Assembly (NCBI RefSeq): GCF_003234115.2
Contig: NZ_CP126251.1
Span: 3,100,001-3,164,000 of the forward strand
Length of the DNA stretch: 64,000 bases
From: Curtobacterium sp. MCPF17_002
Lineage (GTDB): Bacteria; Actinomycetota; Actinomycetes; Actinomycetales; Microbacteriaceae
Direction of reading: 5' to 3'
Shown: positions 59,335 to 64,000 of the stretch, piece after piece
Layout of the letters: every line of letters begins with the position of its first letter
Numbering within the stretch: position 1 is the first letter of the stretch
Made by a program: the position numbers and the translations under genes
The notes under the pieces: model-generated
Databases searched by the model: none
What the model was told of the DNA's origin: nothing
What the model saw: only the letters and a program-made list of their open reading frames with translations

Positions 59335-62300
59335 GTGAACCCCACATCCTTCGGTCTCTACGACCCTGCCCGCGAATCGAGCGACTGCGGCGTCGGTTTC
59401 ATCACCCGACTCGACGGCACGCCCAGCCACGACGTCATCCGCAAGGGTGACGAAGCGCTCTGCGCCATCCCCCACCGCGGCGGCAAGTCCGCCGAGGGCG
59501 TCGGCGACGGCGCGGGCGTGAGCATCGACCTGTCGGTGGAGTTCTTCAGCGCGATCACCGGCGAAGACCTGCGCGCGGGCCACTTCGGCGTCGCGAACTG
59601 CTTCGTGCCCTCGGGTGACGCCGACCGTGCGGCCGCGATCACCGTCGTGACGGGTGCGATCGAGGCCGAGGGCTTCGAGCTCCTGCTCGTCCGTGACGTC
59701 CCGGTGGACCACTCCGTCGCGCGACCCGAGGCCGAGCAGTACCAGCTGCCCATCGTCCAGTGGGTCTTCCGCGCACCCGACGCCTGGACCCGCACGAGCG
59801 TCGACGCCGCAGCGAACCGTGCCCTGCTCGCGATCGAGGCCGTCTCGTACGGTCAGGCCGCGGAGCAGCGCGCCGAGCACGCCGCCCTGTACCCGCTGTC
59901 GCTCAGCGCGCGGACCCAGATCCTCAAGGGCCGGCTCAACTCCGGCGAGGTCATCGGGTACTTCACGGACCTGCGCGACCCCCGGCACTCGGTGCGGACG
60001 CTGTACTTCCACACCCGCTTCTCGACGAACACCGAGCCGCACCCCACGATGGCGCAGCCGTTCCGCCTGATGGCGCACAACGGCGAGCTCAACACGGACC
60101 GGAAGAACCGGCTGTCGGACGAGGCCCTCGCCCGGGCGCGCACCCGCAGCATCGTCCGCCCGCCCGGCCAGTCCGACTCGAGCCGCCTCGACCAGACCCT
60201 GCAGAGCCGGGTGTTCGACGACGGCCTCGAGATCGTCGAGGCCGTGGTGTCGCTCATGCCGCCGGCGTGGGAGAACGACCGCACGCTGACCCCCGACGTG
60301 CGGGACATGCTCGAGTACTTCTCGCTCTACGAGGAGAAGAACGACGGTCCGGCCGCCGTGATCTTCAGCGACGGTGACGTCGTCGGCGCCCGCCTCGACC
60401 GCCTGGGGCTCCGTCCGCTGCGCTCGGTGCAGACGGCCGAGTACCTGATGGTGTCGTCCGAGGCCGGTCAGGTCGAGTTCGACCCCGACGAGGTCGTGCA
60501 CCGCGGTCGCATCGAGGCCGGCGGGATGCTCGTCGTCGACCACCGGACCGGCTCGCTCATGCGCACCGGCGAGGTGCTCGAGATGCTCGCGGCCCGCCGT
60601 GACTACGGCACCCTGCTCGACGCCGCCCGCGTGAACCTGGACGACCTGCCCGCGCCCGCGTACGACCGCACCAGGAACACCCTCGGCTACGACGGCGACC
60701 TGTCGCTGCAGGGCCGGTACGTGGCGTACTCGCTGAACCAGGAGAGCTTCCGGTTCATGCTCGACCCGATGCTGCAGAACGGGTCGGAGCGGATCTCGGC
60801 GATGGGCTACGGCAACGCGATCAACGCGCTCAGCGACACCGAGGGCGGCATGGCGAAGTACTTCTCGCAGCGCTTCGCCCAGGTGACGAACCCGCCGCTC
60901 GACTCGATCCGCGAGGCGGACGGCATGAGCATGCGCGTGACGCTCGGCAGCAAGCCGGACGGCACGGGCAGCAGCACGGGCACGCCCACCCGGCAGCTCG
61001 TCGTGCAGTCCCCGATCCTCGGGCACCTGGACATGGTGCGCCTGCGCGACCAGGACATCGTGCCGCTGGAGCGGTTCGACATGCTCTACGTGCCGGTCCT
61101 CGGCGACGAGCAGGCCAACGCGGACGCGATGCGCGCCGCCGTCGACGCGCTCTGCACCGCCGTCGAGCAGTTCGCCGAGCGCACCGGCGGGATCGCGGTC
61201 CTCACCGACCGCGAGGTCTCGTCGACCCATGCGCCGCTCCCCGTGATCCTGGCCGTGGCCGCGGTCAACCAGCGGCTCATCGAGACCGGTCTGCGCCTGC
61301 GGGTCTCCGTGGTCGCCGAGTCCGGTCAGCTGCCATCGTCACACCACGTGGCGACCGCGCTCGGCTTCGGTGCGGCAGCTGTGTACAGCTTGAGCGCGCG
61401 GCTCCGTGCGGAGGAGAAGTACCCCGCCGCCGCGGCACCCGCCGGCGAGTACACCGAGACCGACAAGGCGCTCGCGAAGTTCCGGAAGGCCGCCGAGAAG
61501 GCCCTCGCGAAGACGATGGGCCGCGTCGGGCTCTGCACGGCCGAGAGCTACATCGGCGGCGAGTTCTTCGAGCCGAACTACCTCGACACCGGTGACGACC
61601 TGTTCGCCCGGGTCTTCCCGCACATGCAGGCCCCGGTCGGCGGTGTCGGCTTCGCCCGGATCGCCCAGGCCGCGACGGACTGGCACGAGCGCGCCCGTTC
61701 GGTCGAGTCGGAGGGCCAGGTGCCCCTGCTCGGCCTGTTCAAGGAGCGCTCGGACGGTGCCGGGCACTCGTTCGGCGTCGCCAGCGTGCGCGGCTTCGGC
61801 GGCATGACCGAGGAGCGTCCGGCCTTCGAGCGCTCGGGCGACTCGGACGCGTTGCGCCTGCTCACGCTCGGGCAGCTCGACGACTCGTTCGGCATCACGG
61901 ACGCCGCGTACCGGAACACCGGGTACGACCGCCTGAGCGACGCCGAGATCGACGCGCACCGCATCACGCCGGGCTACGTCACCTTCCTGCAGACCACGCA
62001 CGACGAGCGGTCCCGCCGTCCCGCAGCGCTCCGCGACGTGCTCGCGTTGCCCGCGGACGTCACCGGCATCGACGAGGCCGAGGACTTCGCCCGCGAGCTC
62101 GGTCGCTTCGCGACCACCGGCAACGCCAGCATCACGGTGCGGGGCCTGTCCGGCTCACGTCCGTCGGCCGACCAGGACCTGCCGGGAGGCACGGCTCGCT
62201 TCCGCCTGGAGCTCACCTCGACGGGGACCACGGGTGCACTGCGCCACGCGGCCCTCGCGGACGGGCTCGCGCTGCTGCACCCGGGCCGGGTCGACGTCGA

Positions 62301-64000
62301 CTCCGTCGACGAGACCCAGGTGACGCTCCGCGCCACCGGCTCCGCGGTCGACCTGCTCGCGCTGCTCCAGAGCGCCCCGGCGAGCGTCCCGCTCGACGAG
62401 GTCCAGCCGGCGCACGAGGTCACCCGGACCCTGGCGTCCGGCGCGATGAGCCACGGCGCCCTCGTCGCGACCGCGCACGAAGCGGTGGCGCACGGTACGA
62501 ACATGGTCGGCGGCATGTCGAACAGCGGTGAGGGCGGCGAGCACCACTCCCGCTACGGCACCATCCGCGGCTCGCGGATCAAGCAGTTCGCGTCCGGCCG
62601 GTTCGGCATCTGGGCGGGCTACCTCGCCGACCCGATGCTCGAGGAGCTCGAGATCAAGATCGGTCAGGGCGCGAAGCCCGGCGAGGGCGGCCAGCTGCCC
62701 GCGCCGAAGGTCACGGTGGACATCGCCGCGGCCCGTGGTGGCACGCCCGGCGTCGAACTCATCTCGCCGCCGCCGCACCACGACACCTACTCGATCGAGG
62801 ACCTCGCGCAGCTCATCCACGACTGCAAGGCCGCCCGCGTCCGGGTGATCGTGAAGCTGGTGTCCTCCGAGGGCATCGGCACCATCGCCGTCGGCGTCGC
62901 GAAGGCCGGCGCGGACGTCATCAACGTCGCGGGCAACACCGGCGGCACGGGCGCCGCGGCGGTCACGAGCCTGAAGTACGCGGGCCGCTCGGCGGAGATC
63001 GGCGTGGCCGAGGTCCACCAGGCCCTCGTCGCGAACGGCCTCCGTCAGAAGGTCACGCTGCGCTGCTCCGGCGCGCACCAGACCGGCAGCGACGTGGTCA
63101 CGAGCGCGCTGCTCGGCGGCGACAGCTTCGAGTTCGGCACCACCGCGCTCATGATGCTCGGCTGCGTGATGGCGAAGAACTGCAACGTGAAGTGCCCGGC
63201 GGGCCTCACCACGAACGCCGAGGCGTTCGAGGGCGACCCCCGCGCGCTCGCGCAGTACCTGCTCAACATCGCCCACGACGTCCGGCAGATCCTCGCCCGC
63301 CTCGGCCTGCGCTCCCTGCGCGAGGCCCGGGGTCGCACCGACCTGCTGCAGCTCCTCGACCACCCGGCGAGCGTCGGGCGGCTCGACGTGCGCGCGCTCC
63401 TGGCGCAGGTGCCGGAGAAGGTCGTCGCCGACCCGGAGTACCTCGAGAAGGACTTCCACACCGACGACGCCCTGCTCGAGCGGGTCCGCACCGCCCTCGT
63501 CGACCACGCGCAGGAGCACGTCCTCGTGCACGGCGTGCTGCTCGGCAACGCCGACAAGTCCGTCGGCGGTCAGCTCGGCATCGACCTCGAGCGCCTGCTC
63601 AACCACGAGCTCGGCGCGGACGACGTCGCGGGCCTCCCGGCCGTGACGACGGACGACCGCGGCCGTCGACGGCTGGTGGACGGCGCGGTGACGATCCGCA
63701 CGTCCGGCTCGGCCGGGCAGTCCTACGGCGTGTTCAACAACGACGGTGTCGTGCTCGACCACACCGGCACCGCGAACGACGGCGTCGGCAAGAGCCAGAG
63801 CGGCGGGCGGATCATCGTCCGCGCGCCCGGCGGTGGCAGTGCCGAGCGGGGCGGGAACGTCCTCGTCGGCAACTTCGCCCTGTTCGGCGCGACCGGTGGC
63901 CGCACGTTCGTCGAGGGTGAGGCGGGCGACCGCTTCGCCGTGCGGAACTCCGGGGCGACCGCGGTCGTCGAGGGCGTCGGCGACTTCGGGTGCGAGTACA
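59335..64000 (+). CDS. gltB: Glutamate synthase large subunit (GOGAT), divergent form, 3' end missing
   Basis: At least 1555 codons, running off the right edge. GOGAT makes two glutamates from glutamine and 2-oxoglutarate. In order: class II amidotransferase domain with nucleophile Cys18 (DCGVGF) after a propeptide, central domain, FMN/2-oxoglutarate domain (AMSHGALVATAHEAVAHG, MSNSGEGGEHHSRYG, IKIGQGAKPGEGGQLP), and the GXGXG domain (from about residue 1460). The 3Fe-4S cysteines are at 1277, 1283 and 1287, spaced C-x5-C-x3-C instead of the usual C-x5-C-x4-C. The protein is already longer than typical subunits. The GTG start is preferred because the propeptide is then of normal length. Confidence 0.88.
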   Translation, partial: MNPTSFGLYDPARESSDCGVGFITRLDGTPSHDVIRKGDEALCAIPHRGGKSAEGVGDGAGVSIDLSVEFFSAITGEDLRAGHFGVANCFVPSGDADRAAAITVVTGAIEAEGFELLLVRDVPVDHSVARPEAEQYQLPIVQWVFRAPDAWTRTSVDAAANRALLAIEAVSYGQAAEQRAEHAALYPLSLSARTQILKGRLNSGEVIGYFTDLRDPRHSVRTLYFHTRFSTNTEPHPTMAQPFRLMAHNGELNTDRKNRLSDEALARARTRSIVRPPGQSDSSRLDQTLQSRVFDDGLEIVEAVVSLMPPAWENDRTLTPDVRDMLEYFSLYEEKNDGPAAVIFSDGDVVGARLDRLGLRPLRSVQTAEYLMVSSEAGQVEFDPDEVVHRGRIEAGGMLVVDHRTGSLMRTGEVLEMLAARRDYGTLLDAARVNLDDLPAPAYDRTRNTLGYDGDLSLQGRYVAYSLNQESFRFMLDPMLQNGSERISAMGYGNAINALSDTEGGMAKYFSQRFAQVTNPPLDSIREADGMSMRVTLGSKPDGTGSSTGTPTRQLVVQSPILGHLDMVRLRDQDIVPLERFDMLYVPVLGDEQANADAMRAAVDALCTAVEQFAERTGGIAVLTDREVSSTHAPLPVILAVAAVNQRLIETGLRLRVSVVAESGQLPSSHHVATALGFGAAAVYSLSARLRAEEKYPAAAAPAGEYTETDKALAKFRKAAEKALAKTMGRVGLCTAESYIGGEFFEPNYLDTGDDLFARVFPHMQAPVGGVGFARIAQAATDWHERARSVESEGQVPLLGLFKERSDGAGHSFGVASVRGFGGMTEERPAFERSGDSDALRLLTLGQLDDSFGITDAAYRNTGYDRLSDAEIDAHRITPGYVTFLQTTHDERSRRPAALRDVLALPADVTGIDEAEDFARELGRFATTGNASITVRGLSGSRPSADQDLPGGTARFRLELTSTGTTGALRHAALADGLALLHPGRVDVDSVDETQVTLRATGSAVDLLALLQSAPASVPLDEVQPAHEVTRTLASGAMSHGALVATAHEAVAHGTNMVGGMSNSGEGGEHHSRYGTIRGSRIKQFASGRFGIWAGYLADPMLEELEIKIGQGAKPGEGGQLPAPKVTVDIAAARGGTPGVELISPPPHHDTYSIEDLAQLIHDCKAARVRVIVKLVSSEGIGTIAVGVAKAGADVINVAGNTGGTGAAAVTSLKYAGRSAEIGVAEVHQALVANGLRQKVTLRCSGAHQTGSDVVTSALLGGDSFEFGTTALMMLGCVMAKNCNVKCPAGLTTNAEAFEGDPRALAQYLLNIAHDVRQILARLGLRSLREARGRTDLLQLLDHPASVGRLDVRALLAQVPEKVVADPEYLEKDFHTDDALLERVRTALVDHAQEHVLVHGVLLGNADKSVGGQLGIDLERLLNHELGADDVAGLPAVTTDDRGRRRLVDGAVTIRTSGSAGQSYGVFNNDGVVLDHTGTANDGVGKSQSGGRIIVRAPGGGSAERGGNVLVGNFALFGATGGRTFVEGEAGDRFAVRNSGATAVVEGVGDFGCEY

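Noticed and set aside
63163-63195. Sequencing frameshift as the cause of the short Cys gap in gltB
   Set aside because: One missing codon equals three bases, and the frame is intact with good motifs on both sides, so a simple indel error is unlikely.

Overview
The window is very GC-rich (roughly 70% or more), gene-dense DNA with many GTG starts and 4-nt ATGA/GTGA gene overlaps. The gene content (protein O-mannosyltransferase, MmyB-type regulators, a DHA2 exporter, CUT1 sugar transport, an HrpA-type helicase of about 1290 residues, GOGAT) points to an actinobacterium. Family-level assignment is inference; it looks like Microbacteriaceae, possibly close to Curtobacterium. I see no rRNA, tRNA, insertion sequence, prophage or CRISPR array.

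Layout. 0-5 kb: the first codons of an unknown minus-strand gene, a DUF3800 protein, a divergent MmyB-type regulator/SDR pair, a small membrane protein, a DUF4287-like protein, and a protein joining a Cys cluster to pentapeptide repeats. 5-11 kb: the housekeeping run metG-tatD-rsmA, then rsmI divergent from the protein mannosyltransferase pmt. 11-14 kb: a TetR/DHA2 exporter pair and the longest gene-free stretch (13484-14104), which is full of repeats and hairpins. 14-22.5 kb: sulfurtransferase, epimerase, small P-loop kinase, DUF255 thioredoxin-like protein and HrpA. 22.5-25 kb: small VOC, YbaK, CAT-like and GNAT proteins. 25-35 kb: a carbohydrate locus with a solute-binding lipoprotein and two permeases divergent from two Gfo/Idh dehydrogenases, followed by an acyltransferase-SGNH fusion, a methyltransferase and a LacI regulator. 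35-45 kb: VOC, two alpha/beta hydrolases, a Pro/Gly-rich membrane protein, a RibD/DHFR-like reductase, NDH-2, an SDR/TetR pair with twin operators, a second acyltransferase, a flavin hydroxylase and a UbiA prenyltransferase. 45-52.6 kb: MFS and EamA transporters, LysR, a NarL-type two-component system, an HTH antitoxin/PIN toxin pair and a fructosamine-kinase-like protein. 52.6-59 kb: a surface-glycosylation locus with a GT39 transferase, an OmpR-type two-component system, a small membrane protein and a GT2-GtrA protein. 59.3 kb to the end: a truncated, unusual glutamate synthase large subunit.

Two themes cut across the genes. First, more than 20 genes have a TANNNT-like -10 hexamer ending 6 or 7 nt before the start codon, the geometry of leaderless transcription; it fixes many of the start choices made here. 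Second, intergenic space is dominated by a few families of palindromes: a GGAGGCGCG family, a GTGCGAGGT family and a GAGCGRCACCTCACG family. They sit at gene ends, often between convergent genes, and probably act as terminators. Some carry a third copy of one arm, so they could fold in two ways.
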